Shown here one piece after another: positions 1 to 11,015 of a DNA stretch of 64,000 bases. Each line of letters opens with the position of its first letter. The stretch's first letter is position 1. Origin of the DNA: Xanthostigma xanthostigma (lineage: Eukaryota > Arthropoda > Insecta > Raphidioptera > Raphidiidae); assembly GCA_963575645.1 (NCBI GenBank), contig OY754469.1:24756001-24820000 (forward strand). Reading direction: 5' to 3'. The notes under the pieces are model-generated. The model did not search any database. It was given only the letters and a program-made list of their open reading frames with translations, and was not told where the DNA came from. The translations under genes were made by a program, and so were the position numbers.

Positions 1-880
1 CGGCGTACATGCAGTGCTGAATAGAAGGTTTGAGTACGTCTTTGATTGAGTTAACTACTATATTAAAAAGTGTTGGGCTTATTACCGTACCCTGACGAAT
101 ACCGTTGTCAAAGAAGCCCTTTTTGACAATTGATCATTTACCTTAGTTTGAGTGCAGCGATCTGATCGGAAATTGTATATGAATTTAGTAAGATTCCCTC
201 TGAAACCCCAGTTGTATAGTTGAGCCAGTCTTTGTCTTTCCTTACTCGGTCATAGGTTTTTGTGAATGTCAAAGAGTACGGTTAGAATGTATTGTTTATT
301 TACCTTCGAACGCATTGTTTATTTCTATAATTGATCGCATTTTTCTGAAGCCGAATTGTTTATTATTCAGGAGTTTATTGTGTTTTAGTTCCGAATTTAG
401 TCTATTTGTAACCATTCTTTCGAAAGTTTTGCTCAATACACTGGTTAGAGAGATGGGTCGATAGTTGTTTGGATTCAGAAGAATTTTTGATTCCATCTGT
501 CCGGCAATAAGTTCTCTTACCAATTTAGCATATTTATTGTTTTAACAAGAAAGCGAGTTTTGCTACAAGAGTTTTTTTAAGGAGTTCAGGGTAAAGATCG
601 TCAGGACCTGGTGTGTTTGCTTTTATTTTGTCTATTGCGGCTTTTAAAAACATTGAAAATTTTACATTGTAGTTTTCTAAAATCTGGCTGGAAGAATTCT
701 CGTATGAGAAGTTTGCAGGAGGATCGGTACGTATGGGTACAATGTCAGGGGGAAAGTCTTTTCATATATTTTCGAAGAAGGATTGGAAAATGTCCGCCAT
801 TTCTTTATTCCCTATATTTGGTCATTTGATTGTAGAGCCGATATGTATGTATTTTTTGTTATTTGCTTTATTAAAATTTG
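1..880 (-). pseudogene. Non-LTR retrotransposon reverse transcriptase, broken, continues past left edge
   Basis: Read on the minus strand, this stretch shows the ordered motifs of a jockey-like reverse transcriptase. Near 600-640 is a GPDDLYPELL-type motif; at 300-500 a reading frame carries NNYRPISLTSVLSKTFE and a later QFGFRK motif; near 180-260 KTYDRV and NWGFRGNL-like pieces; and at 1-110 GIRQGTVISPTLFNI, the block just before the catalytic YADD box, which would lie beyond the left edge. The frame is broken several times: a stop at about 760, a deletion between the GPDD and NYRPIS blocks, and shifts near 110 and 290. It would have copied element RNA into DNA at a nicked target, but it is clearly dead. 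The upstream endonuclease domain was not seen. The family level (jockey/CR1-type) is an inference; the RT identity is firm. Confidence 0.88.
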
Positions 881-1089
881 TCCAAAATTTCTCTGTCAGG
901 GAGACTGATAATATTATTCCGCTTGGAATATACACTGTATTTTTGCACTGCTGCATAGTTGAACTATCAAAAATTTGGCTTTAGTTTCAGTAAATTTTCA
1001 AAATTTTCGCTAGTTCGTTTGAGCAAACTTCATTTCTAATAGTAGGTTAGGTTCAAGTTCAATAGACAGACAAACTATGGAATTAGTAT

Positions 1090-1210
1090 AGCGCGACTAT
1101 ACGTTTTTTTTTTCATTACAGCACTAATGCGTCATGGGTCACTTTACAAGTCTGTATGCATGCATGTAAAACGGCTATTTTATAAAGGGGTAGTGCTAAA
1201 AAACTGTTTA
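1090..1210 (+). repeat. Interspersed repeat, family X copy 1
   Basis: This shares a core with copies at 22850-22970, 32385-32520 (minus) and 62495-62620 (minus). A T-rich run ending in CATTA is followed by a TATGCATGCATGTAAA-like stretch, then GCTATTTTATA, then a short GTGCAAAA-like end. It is non-coding. The family is not recognised. Confidence 0.5.
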
Positions 1211-1324
1211 GAGTACGATAACTGGATGTGCAAAATATCGATAGGAAATACACATTTATTATTTTAAACCACATATAACAGTATTATTAACCGTTTTAAG
1301 TGCAAAAAATTGATTTTTAAAAAT

Positions 1325-1478
1325 TATTTTTTTTGCGCAGTAAAGGAGGGGGGGCATTTGGGGGGAGTTTTTTAAACAAAAATTACGGGGTCGTATCGAT
1401 GCGATGACGTTTTTTTTGCGCAGTGAAAAGAGGAGGGCGTCTGGGGGAATTCTTTAAAAAACAATAACGGACTCGTAT
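1325..1478. repeat. Two-copy tandem repeat, 83-bp unit
   Basis: Two diverged units each start with a T run and GCGCAG, followed by a G-rich GGGGGG-type block, a TTTTAAA stretch and an ACGG..TCGTAT end. The GCGCAG motifs are 83 bases apart. No coding potential is seen. Confidence 0.7.
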
Positions 1479-1589
1479 TGAATACTGTGTGCAAAAACAC
1501 GCAGTTTTGATTCAATCTGTATAAACAGTAAGTATAGAGACTTTAGAAAGCATAGTAAAGTTATGTGAAGGAGAGACGAAGTTCTTTCT

Positions 1590-1695
1590 GTTCGCTGACA
1601 GTGGCCGCAGTTGGCCGTGCATCACGCACCTTCAGGCGTCAGGTGCAAGGCGGAACAACGACGCCGGCGCCGCAGCGCGTTCCACTCCTTGCAAA
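1590..1695. other. GC-rich island, unexplained
   Basis: About 100 bases with markedly higher GC than the surroundings, including GACGCCGGCGCCGCAGCGCG. There is no long ORF and no clear tRNA boxes. It may be part of a DNA transposon end or a diverged exon; I do not recognise it. From here to 2150 nothing else could be identified. Confidence 0.4.
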
Positions 1696-2154
1696 CACCT
1701 GCCTCTATCGCCTTTATTTCAAACGTATGCTATAATATTATGTAATGTAAGTACTGTCAGTACAGTACAGGTGCAAAAATCCAAAACTTTACAGTTTTCA
1801 TTTATAAAAATATTCTAGATAACGCGAATTTTGTTATAAGTCTGACTGTTTTCGATAACGGCGTGATCAAGTAGTGCTGGATTTTTGGGATAATCTGCTA
1901 AAAATCACCATTAAAAACATTTAGTTTTGCATTAAGAAACTCTCTAAAGGGTTATAGCTTCAGTCATATACAAAAATGCAGACCAATTTATTGCACAGAA
2001 GTTGTGCATTCGAATCTTGGCAGATGTAGCTCTTCGTACGCATTGTCGGCCTTTATATAAAAAATTTAAAATTTTAACAGTCACATATATGTACCTATTT
2101 CTTAAAAAGTGCTATGTTTATAAAAATAAATCCGGATCTGTTTAAAACCAAATT

Positions 2155-2450
2155 GCATACACATATAACACTCGGAATAAACACGTTCTAAAAACCGATC
2201 AATGCAATTTAGAAGTGACACGTCAAGGAGTACACAATGCCATGATTCGAGTGTACAATAATTTACCAGCAAATATAAGGGAAATAAAAGATGACAAGCA
2301 TTTAAAAAAAAAGTTAAACATTTTTAACTTGGAAATAATTTCTACAGTATAAAAGAATATTTGTTAAACTTACTAATATTATACGCAGTTTTTGTATTAG
2401 TACTTACTATGTAATAATACTCTTAATAAAGGTTTTTTATTATTATTATA
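2155..2450 (+). pseudogene. 3' end of a non-LTR retrotransposon (jockey-like)
   Basis: The plus strand reads HTYNTRNKHVLK followed by a VYNNLPANIRE motif and a KHLKKKL stretch. This is the C-terminal tail typical of insect jockey-type RT proteins, where a YNTRNK motif is followed some 35 residues later by YNxLPxxI. It ends at a stop near 2350. The 3' UTR has an AATAAA signal at about 2425 and finishes in a short TTATTA repeat tail, as many insect non-LTR elements do. Everything upstream of the tail is missing, which fits a 5'-truncated insertion. Confidence 0.75.
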
Positions 2451-3025
2451 ATTCCTCGAAAAATAAATACTTTTTAATATTAAATACTTATCATCATATA
2501 TCTACACAATTTCTGTAGTATATAAATATTTCCACTTTTTGCGTGTAAATTCCGATTTTATTATTTCAAATATTTACATTCATGATTTGGTAAAACAATT
2601 ACCTGGCTATACGCTAAACTGTGTAGTGAGTGTTTCAATGTGTTCTTAAACAATCGATAGGAATGAGATATTTTGAGCGAAAACAATCGAAATATTCGAT
2701 TATTAAAGTACTTCGAGATATCTCGAGAGATTATTCAAAATCATTCGAATGATTTTTAAAACTACGAGTTACGACTCAACAGTAATAACTTATTATACTA
2801 CGCTTTTTAGTAACTCTTTGAAACGCTGCCTCGGTTTTATAAAGCACGGTATGCAGGCAACGCTTTTTTAATTGCCATAATCGAAAACTTGAACTAAATT
2901 CATTCGTTATAAAAATATAATATAGACTGCATAAACATATCGAATCAATTGTTCTTTCACTCACATAGTACCTAACCACTCGAGAAAATTAATGCATTGC
3001 ACAGTACCCAATACGATGACTTACA
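2451..3025. other. No recognised feature
   Basis: AT-rich sequence with no supported gene, tRNA or repeat. A 67-codon minus-strand ORF at 2776-2979 has no recognisable motif and is treated as chance. Confidence 0.6.
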
Positions 3026-3590
3026 TTTTTAAACGCTTTATATTAGCTTGGGTTGTAAGTAACTATGTATGTATGTATGTAACTAACTACCGTAACGGAA
3101 TCTTTGAGCATAATTTTCACCAATTTCCCGAAGTCTGATTAATTTGAAACTTTGCATACGTATCAAGGACCGATGACAATGCAATAATTTGATAACAGTT
3201 TCCCATTATCCTTATTAGGACCCCCAGGATTAATAAATTCTTTTATAGATCCTCTGTAGTAAACGCTTTATTTTCACCAATTTCCCGAAGTCTGATTAAT
3301 TTGAAACTTTGCATACGTATCAAGGACCGATGACAATGCAATAATTTGATAACAGTTTCCCATTATCCTTATTATTAAACGCTTTATATTAGTTTGGGTT
3401 GTAACTATGTATGTATGTCCGTAACGGAATCTTTGAGCATAATTTTCACCAATTTACCGAAGTCTGATTAATTTGAAACTTTGCATACGTATCAAGGACC
3501 GATGACAATGCAATAATTTGATAACAGTTTCCCATTATCCTTATTAGGACCCCCAGGATTAATAAATTCTTTTATAGATCCTCACTAAAA
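3026..3590 (+). repeat. Tandem array of a ~120-230 bp unit, three copies, one partial
   Basis: Blocks starting AAACGCTTTATATTAG and continuing through a TATG microsatellite, CCGTAACGGAATC, TTTGAAACTTTGCATACG and a CCCCCAGGATT end occur at about 3032-3260 and 3379-3590. A partial copy lies at 3262-3378, lacking the start and the CCCCCAGG end. Copies are nearly identical, so the duplication is recent. A diverged relative of the start and microsatellite is found at 30106-30180. Confidence 0.85.
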
Positions 3591-3593
3591 AGT

Positions 3594-3825
3594 GAAAAAT
3601 AAAATATAGTTTAAAAAAAACTAAAAAACACGCTTTATATCGGACTAAAAAGTAAAAAATAATTGTTTTAAAATAAGCTTAAAAAGCGTTGGGCGCTCGA
3701 TGTACGAAAATGTGGAACAAAGCGCCCCACGCTTTTTAAGCTTATTTTAAAACAATTATTTTTTACTTTTTAGTCCGATATAAAGCGTGTTTTTTAGTTT
3801 TTTTTAAACTATATTTTATTTTTTC
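3594..3825. repeat. Large hairpin, ~102-bp arms, 26-bp spacer
   Basis: The left arm 3594-3695 and right arm 3722-3825 are near-perfect inverted copies, with GAAAAATAAAATATAG at one outer end and GGGCGCT next to the loop. The arm sequence, including ACACGCTTTATATCGGAC, recurs without its partner at 30360-30470. It directly follows the tandem array, as the other copy also follows a related start, so array and arm are probably parts of one element. Confidence 0.85.
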
Positions 3826-4553
3826 ATCTATGAAGAACTGAATATAGGAGACTGCCAAGACAGACAATCGAAATCGAGATCAAAATTCATTCGATAGTTG
3901 AAACATTCATTTATTCATTCACGCATCAACACATCTATTATTATGATACACCATAGGAATGAATCATTCGATTATTTCCAAGTTCAATAGGTATGTTCAA
4001 AACCCTTGGGGCTCCAAATGTACAATCGTCGTAGCGGTTTTATCTTTTGAAACAGAATACATAAAAAAAAATACTGACAGTGAACGAGATGATAACATTT
4101 TTAATAATCGAAGCAGTACTGTACCGCACGTAGCACGGAGTAGTTTGACGCCGTAGCCAAATGTCACCTCGTCGCCTTCCCGATAACATGTTTCAACTCC
4201 TATTTTATAAATATTGCATATCGAAAAAAAAAACAGAATGTAATATGAATTTAAATGCTCGATAAAATATTTGACTTTTCTATTATTAACATTGTCGTAA
4301 AGTTCAACTCTTTTTACAGAATTGGTCTACCTACAAGGAATCAATACCCAATTTTAAATGTGCATTCTTTGTATCTTCGGTTCAGTCTGCTTGTAAACGA
4401 CGGAATAGCTGAAGTTTGAAAATTATCAGCTGTAATTCCTGTAATATCTACAAAAGATCGCGCACACTATACCAGCACAGCACGAACCTGCAACTTTTAA
4501 TGCAGTTTCCGTGTGTGGAACTGGAAGATAGTTTTAAGTAGCGGGTGTGCAAC
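3826..4553. other. No firm feature; possible 5' region of a PIF-like element
   Basis: Only unremarkable AT-rich sequence to about 4380. From there to 4553 the sequence CGCGCACACTATACCAGC and following bases precede the ATG of the PIF-like remnant and could be its 5' untranslated part. A 65-codon ORF at 3959-4156 has no known motif. Confidence 0.4.
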
Positions 4554-4664
4554 ATGGACGTGAGTAGTTCGGTGGAAGAATTTTTTATTTTGAAGAGGAA
4601 AAGCCAGGAAAACATATGGTTTAGGATTCAATCTATTAACGAAAACGACACATCACTAGCATAA
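4554..4664 (+). pseudogene. Possible PIF/Harbinger transposase N-terminal remnant
   Basis: A 36-codon frame from ATG 4554 to TAA 4662-4664 begins MDVSSSVEEF and continues with a lysine/arginine cluster, then WFRIQSINEN. Many insect Harbinger transposases open with an acidic/serine start, a basic run and a W-x-R-x-I-N-x-N motif, which is the basis of this call. The catalytic DDE domain is not seen downstream. The match is short, so an unrelated ORF remains possible. Confidence 0.35.
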
Positions 4665-5304
4665 TATTATAGATCGGTTCAGAGCGGCTAGACAGTAATT
4701 GTAGGCAATCGACCGATGGTCGTTGCTGGTTCTAGGTGCTGGTGTAATATGCGCGACACTTTCAAATAACGTCAATTCTTTTACGAACAGGCTTCACTGG
4801 TTAATGCAGGTATAGTGTGGGTGTTCATCAAGAAGTATTTTCTCGGTAATATTTTTATACCATCACAGCGCAGGTACCGATAATTACATTATAATTGACA
4901 CCATGTTTTTATGACGCAATAATTAAAGAGAATTGACGATAACAGTTGGTAACAAAGTCGACAAATTTGTTGACTTTGAACATAAAGGCAGACGATTAAT
5001 GAAAATTTTATCATTCAATTGTTAAACATATATTTTAAGGTGACACGACTATTCACTAAGATTGTAAAAAATGGTCTCGGATTAAGCATAAAACTTTACA
5101 AAATTTGGCTTGTTTCTTAAATATGTCAAAAACATATTTTTTAGTCCTAAAACTTGTATTAAAAGACGTGATGTTTGTTAATATTTTTCTGTAGCATGGC
5201 GTGAAATTTCAATATACGAGAAGTCGAACTATCATTTTAAAGTTTTTTTCTTTATGTATGTTAAAAATACTGAGAAATTTAGATTGTTGGTCTGATAGAA
5301 CGAC
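4665..5304. other. No recognised feature
   Basis: AT-rich, no supported coding or repeat. The segment around 4670-4760 (AGCGGCTAGACAG and after) may be the end of the same PIF-like element, but its partner end was not found. Confidence 0.5.
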
Positions 5305-5664
5305 TAGGCTAGACGGCGAGGAGCTAAAAACATTAAAAAGTGTATTATTCGGGCACAGGTGAGATTATTGTTGGAATCGTTTCGTTTTAGGGTGTAGTTC
5401 AACCCCCTAAGTTTGCTTACAAATTGTTGCGGTGTGCTTGATTTTATAATTAACAATTATTTTCTTTAATATCTCCGTTCCTCTTGACTTTTAGTATAGC
5501 ATATGCATTGAAAAAGTGGTTTCTTATGAAATTTCCTAAAAAATGAGCACTGACAGAGGTCGCTAAGTGCAATTGTTAACTTGCAAATAACACCGAAAGT
5601 TAAACTAAACTATTTTTTTACTAAAAAATGGTCGCACATAGATGGCTGAAAATTCTCAAAAATT
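5305..5664 (+). repeat. Interspersed repeat, copy 1 (partner 63172-63557)
   Basis: Starts TAGGCTAGACGGCGAGGAG and matches 63172-63557 in the same orientation over about 360 bases with high identity, including CCCCTAAGTTTGCTTAC and ATGAGCACTGACAGAGG. There is one ~30-base length difference near 5455. No ORF is conserved. Family unknown. Confidence 0.85.
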
Positions 5665-6199
5665 GTTCGAAGTTGTCCCCGTTTTGTTGGACACAAAGAT
5701 GCGTGCGCCGTAGCCATTCGAACAATTTCTGTGAATACTTGATAATAACAACTTATTTCTATAGTGACATAATATAACCCCAGGACCGACCTCAAAATTA
5801 AAGAAAATTTAATAAAATTTATTTAAACTTCGAAAGGCTGTTTCTCTCTTATTTTTGAGTTTTGATAAAAAAAACTATTTGAAATATTTGCTCGTCTATT
5901 TGATTTTTACACGCTGTAAAAAAAAAGCATCAACTTAAAACTTACCTGTATATACACTCTCACGAACTCATTTTTTAACTTGGACGTTGCGCGCATCGAC
6001 AAACCTGACGTAAAATCATCTTAGAAGAGCGTTATGTGACCTTATACTCAAAATAAAAAAAATCCTCGGCAGTAGCTCAACATTGTTGACTTTAATAAGT
6101 TGTCTGTTTTAAATGCATTATAAAAAAACAACTCAACTGTCCAAAATTTTGTACTAAATTAGATATTGCGGTCACTTTGTTAGGAAGATTTTGTTATAC
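5665..6199. other. No recognised feature apart from a short hairpin
   Basis: AAATTGTTCGAA near 5660 and its inverted copy TTCGAACAATTT near 5720 form a 12-bp stem. The rest is plain AT-rich sequence. Confidence 0.5.
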
Positions 6200-6330
6200 G
6201 ATGCAGTGCAGACTGCACCGTGCAGTATGGCCCGCCATACGCCATAATGTGTTTTGTCACGATTGGCCGCCCCTAATATCTGGCAGCCCTAGGTCCGGGT
6301 CTACTGGACCTTAAGGCAAATCCGCCACTG
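6200..6330. mobile_element. hAT-like transposon end
   Basis: Reading inward from 6330 on the minus strand the sequence begins CAGTGGCGGATTTGCC and is followed by GC-rich GGTCCAGTAGACCC-type sequence. CAGTGGCGGA-type starts are common hAT terminal repeats. The partner end was not found, so this is an incomplete copy or a fossil. Confidence 0.45.
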
Positions 6331-6332
6331 AG

Positions 6333-6915
6333 TACATAGTATAAAAAAGTCACTGTTTATTTCCCCGCTTACAATTTCTAAACCACGTAACGAATTTTGA
6401 AACGGTTTTCACTAACAGAAAAAAACGATAAACGAGGAAGGTTTGTATATATAAGTACTACGTATAATTTGTAAATATTTCATACTAAATATGACTGAAA
6501 TATGACGATGTTTTGTCAAAAATCACTATCACTACATCTAAATATGTATAATATAAAAATCAATTACCGTCCGTTAGACTCGCAAAAACTCGAAAATGAC
6601 TCGACCGATTTGATTTTTTTTTTGTGTTTTCCTCAATATAGGGGTGATTTAGTAAAAAAAAATTAATAAAAATCTAAAGGAACAGCCGAAAAATCTAAGA
6701 AAGCGATTTTTTTTGTATACCTATGTTCATGATAGTCCAAATAAAGATTTTTGAGTCAAGACTGCAATACGGTGAAGCCAAAGGCTCCACTGCTGTTATC
6801 ACTGCCGTGTTTCGTCTTAGTCGCGTGCTAAATATATGGCAACACTGCAAATACGGCTATTATTCCATAATAATCTATCTTTTATAGGCAATCTACAAAT
6901 CCACCCGAAGCTGGA
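6333..6915 (+). mobile_element. CTAG-ended repeat, family E copy 1 (candidate Helitron-like)
   Basis: Begins ACATAGTATAAAAAAGTC, contains ACGAATTTTGAAACGG and ACGATGTTTTGTCAAAAATC, and ends AAGCTGGACCGGGCCACTAG followed by T. The same order recurs at 26576-27450. A CTAG 3' end followed by T would fit a non-autonomous Helitron, but no TC start or Rep/helicase was seen. Equally it could be an RTE-related repeat, so the class is left open. Confidence 0.5.
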
Positions 6916-8936
6916 CCGGGCCACTAGTAATATATTATATGGGTACAAAATTTCAAATCGATCGGATATGTGGGAGTATTTCAAATTGTGTTGTAAGATT
7001 TAATCGAAATATACAAACATATCAAGGTAAATAAAAGCTTGTAAAACATTCGTTGGAAGAATAATTATTTTTTAATTTAGTTTATTATTTATTGATAATT
7101 TTATGAACAATTTTATGGCTGTTTTTATTTTCAGGTTCCGGTATTCATTAATATATTATTTTAAAGTTTAACGACATATATTCATACATCCTGTAGACCA
7201 ATCAAAACATTGCACTTTTAGGTCAGGGCTCAGAGGAGAAGTACGGAAGTTTGTGTGTATCCAGGGATGTTTTGAATTCTCCCACTCAAATTATGATCAT
7301 CCATTTTGAATTCATTGATATTTTATTCCAGTAAAAGGGGATGACTTTTTTATGATGAAGAATGAATTAATTAAGTCGCTTTCTCAATAATAATAATACA
7401 TGACTATTACGCCACCGCTCAATAGATTTATTGTAGATTATAAATGCTCGACAACTGAGGTAATGTATTCATAACACATCAAATTAATGACTGTTTGATG
7501 CAGAAGCCAGCAATTAAACTGTCCTCGGAAATTCACATAATGATAATGCAAAGCGTTGCCGTAAAATTTTCATTATAAAACACAATCAACTATAATAAAA
7601 GAAATATTAAAATTCGCATTTTATAAATTAGATTTTGGCGTGGCTAATTACGCATACAGGCGCAGAAGCCAATAAACATTATATTAAAAAAAAAAAATAA
7701 TTATTTGGTCAAAAATTAGAGAACTGAATTTAATGTTACAATTTCAGAGTTTGACATACGTACCTATTATATTTCCATTATTCACTACAAATACACTTAT
7801 TATTTAGTCCATATTAACTTATTATATAATATTTATAGGATAACCAATAAGACAAGCAACACAAGCATATTTTTTGAAATAAAAATGCTAATGTTAATTT
7901 ATATAAGTGCCCTCACTTATTCAGCTGGTCAGGGACCACCATTGTTAAAAATCCAGCACTGCCTCTAAAGCTTACGGTACTTACCGAGTTCAGCTTTACA
8001 TAAAAAAATACAATGTCTTAATACGGGTCTGTTTAGAACAACGACTGTCTCAGTCACAGCGTAATAATAATAACGATCAGGCGTGAATTACGGCAGACTA
8101 CATAAAATGTTTTAAATCCGCAATATACATAGATATTACGAGTAGGTAGATATATAATGTGTGTTGTACAGTGTATATAATGGAGGTAGTGCGATATATT
8201 TAAGGGTGTAACACAGTAGAATGGCTTCATGTGATTAGCATACCACTAAATAACGCCGGCCGGTGAGCAAACGACTGTTGGTTCTGAATAATTAAAATGT
8301 GCCAAAATATATGTAGGTGTGCTGAATATAGGTACCTTACAGGGATATACACTCATCAAGAGGCGTGCGAAATGTACTGTTCAGAGAGAAGACAATATTC
8401 ACGCGTATTGGAACTTGGAAGCATATTCTGATAGCAAGATACGCTACGACTGATAGCATATTTGGCCATTATGCAAGTGAACGCTTTGATCGTTTAATAG
8501 TGAGTATATGTATAAAACGGGTTATTTTTCCAGGCGGTATATTTTTGAGGGTGACAACATTATAATATAACCAAAATTATTTACTATTATTACGCAAATG
8601 ATGACTTTGTGCAGTTGTTAGATCACCGTAATGTAAAGAAATTCAATGCTTTGAAGACGCTTCCTTAATTTTGAGCGCAGTGCACAGCTTGGGATTGAAT
8701 TTCTGGGATGTTTCGGGATTCCTATGTGCGCATTCGATACCTATACGTGAGACAGACAGATGTTGGCTGTAGTTTATACGTTCTATGATCCCGACTAATA
8801 TCTATTAAAAATCTTGTATGCTGCATTCCCAATTGACACAATGCACTCATAAAAGGCGGATATATATTATGTTCTGTTTCTATCTGCCGACAAATCAAGC
8901 GCACTTTTTTGTTTGCAGCTAAAAGTAGACATATTA
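6916..8936. other. Two kb without recognised features
   Basis: AT-rich DNA with small simple runs only. ORFs at 8365-8565 and 8722-9039 show no motif, and the latter crosses into a MITE. No tRNA, repeat pair or transposon end was identified. Confidence 0.55.
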
Positions 8937-8944
8937 GTCTAGTC

Positions 8945-9429
8945 CAGCGGTTCTCAAACTTTTTTGGTGACGGAACCCTTTTGGAAAGCGAAATACTTGA
9001 CGGAACCCTCCAATAAAACAAAAATGTCTTTATGTGCATTCTTTATTAATAAGCATAATACGAGTAGGTACAATGTAACAGTTACCTACTTATTAAAAAA
9101 AATCTAAAGGGAGGTATTGTTTTTTTTTTTTTTTAAATGAAAAAAATTAATGTTAACACATTCAAACATTAAATAATAATAATTTTATTAACTATTCCAG
9201 TATACGAAATCAAAATGTCCTTTAAAATTTTCTTTTAAATAGGCATGAACGTTGTTTTCTTGCTGGCTGATCAGCTCGCACTGCCTCTTTTGTCGGCGTA
9301 CGTATAGCATAATATTAAAAAATATTATACGCAATATTCTTTTTAAATATTTTTCTAAATTCTTACGGAGCCCCTACAGGGGTTTCGCGGAACCCTAGGG
9401 TTCCGCGGAGCACACTTTGAGAATGGCTG
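8945..9429. mobile_element. hAT-type MITE with 8-bp target duplication
   Basis: Termini CAGCGGTTCTCAAACTTT and, inverted, ACTTTGAGAATGGCTG are imperfect inverted repeats of the hAT type. Both sides carry the same 8 bases GTCTAGTC (8937-8944 and 9430-9437), the target-site length expected for hAT elements. The 485-bp interior has no ORF of note but contains a second GC-rich inverted section near the right end (GGGGTTTCGCGGAACCC). It depends on a transposase supplied elsewhere. It landed at the left margin of the foldback element that follows. Confidence 0.9.
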
Positions 9430-10175
9430 GTCTAGTCAATGCACACAAAAAACGGCCAAACCTAGAAATTCTACCAAACAGCACCGATTAGCACCAAAAT
9501 TTGGCTGTAGGTTCTACTTACCCTCTACTTCAAAGTTGTCAATGTGCCGAGGGTTGCTTTTACCCTGGGGGTGGACGCCACCCCTTCTCGATAATGAAAA
9601 TTTTTTATTAAAAATAAGTATGGGAATGGATAGATTGACTAATTTTAAGCAGCTTTTGTCCTATAAAGTTTTTACTTAAAGTCAATACTTTTCGACTTAT
9701 TCGAGAGTGAAAAGGTCAATTTTTCAACAAAAAAAAACACACACATTTTCAGACGGTTTTGCATGAATAACTCTGAAAATAAGTATTTTATGAAAAAAAT
9801 CATTCGTTGTAAAAATGTAGCTTATAAAAAAACAGAAAAAAAAAATACTGGGTTTAAAATATCACTATACACAATACTAACGGAGTAATAGTTTGTAAAG
9901 GTTGGTTCTTCTTTGTCAAACGCCAAAAACAAAAGTTTCAACGTGAAAAATCAAAAAAAAAAAAAAAACAATTCATTTTTCGGGGAAAACCCATAGAACT
10001 TTTTTTGAAGTGCTTGATAAAACCTTTATTTTTTATGGAAGTTCTTAGTATTAAAATTAAGCGAGTTATGACAAAAACAAAATTGGTCTCTATTTTTTTG
10101 GCGGCAAAAAATGTGAAATTCATCCCCTAATTACCACCCCAATTGAAAATGATCGTTATCACTTTACAATTTATT

Positions 10176-11015
10176 GCACATACCGCTAAACTAGCGGTAT
10201 GTGCTTTATTATCGCTTTGTGCGTCAGAGCTGACTTTCGTTCATATAAGAAGTTATATCTAAGTTAATTTCACACGAAATCCATTCAAATTGAAGCTTTT
10301 TGAAAAGAGGAGATTCTAATCTATAAAACAGAACCATTTTTAAATCAATTCGAGTTCATAAATACTATTAAAATTGTAATTGAAAATCACAAACAGCAGT
10401 TGTCGGTTGGTCTGTACGTATGTACGTACGTACGTACGTATGTACGTACGTACGTCACGACTCTACAGATCGCAATTTTGGTCGGATTGCCTTGGGTTAT
10501 ATTTTATTCCCTTTGTTTACTATCAGACCAGAACCCTATTTAAATTCACTAAAATGTGTTCAGTAGTTTAATTTTTATAAACAGTTTTATTTTATTATTT
10601 TTGACAGCTAATAGTTTAAAAAAACAATACCTATAATAATTGATGTGTAAATACAGTGTAATCCATAAAACAAGTGCTACACTTCTATACCGTGATAACA
10701 CACTATATGTATTAGGCCGCCGTGGCGTAATGGTTATGCCGTTGGATCCCCAAAGGCAAGGTCCTGGGTTCGATTCCTTACGAAATCATTGATTGTTTTT
10801 TCTTTTTATTTTGTTTTATTTTATTCCACTTGATATTAATTATATATTATATTATGTATAGTTCTTAATTTTTTTTATTTTTGCAAACTTAAAAAAAATA
10901 TTTTTTCAATTTTTAATTATTTATTTCTTTAAATTTTTAAATCTTTTTAAATTTATTAAAAATATTTTTTAATTGTTATTTTTTTATCATACAGTGGAAA
11001 ACTTGCGGGATGTGC
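10176..11015. mobile_element. 840-bp TIR-type element with tRNA-like region, copy 1
   Basis: Left end GCACATACCGC and right end GCGGGATGTGC are 11-bp inverted repeats with one mismatch. The left end itself is part of a perfect palindrome (10176-10204: 12-bp stem around AAACT). Inside are a TACG/TATG microsatellite (10418-10455), a tRNA-like block (10715-10787) and long T/A-rich runs. A near-identical copy lies at 52202-53022. Similarity between copies runs about 25 bases past the right inverted repeat (to about 11040), so the real end may be further right. No ORF. Confidence 0.8.
10715..10787 (+). ncRNA. tRNA-like sequence with pol III A and B boxes
   Basis: TGGCGTAATGGT at 10723-10734 matches an A box and GGTTCGATTCC at 10767-10777 a B box, at tRNA-like spacing. 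A T run of five or more follows, as a pol III stop would. The acceptor stem does not pair, so this is a tRNA-derived promoter or SINE head, not a working tRNA. It is kept almost unchanged in the second copy at 52712-52785. Confidence 0.65.

Noticed and set aside
8722-9039. 105-codon minus-strand ORF
   Set aside because: It overlaps the hAT MITE end and its target duplication, has no motif, and is best explained as a chance frame.
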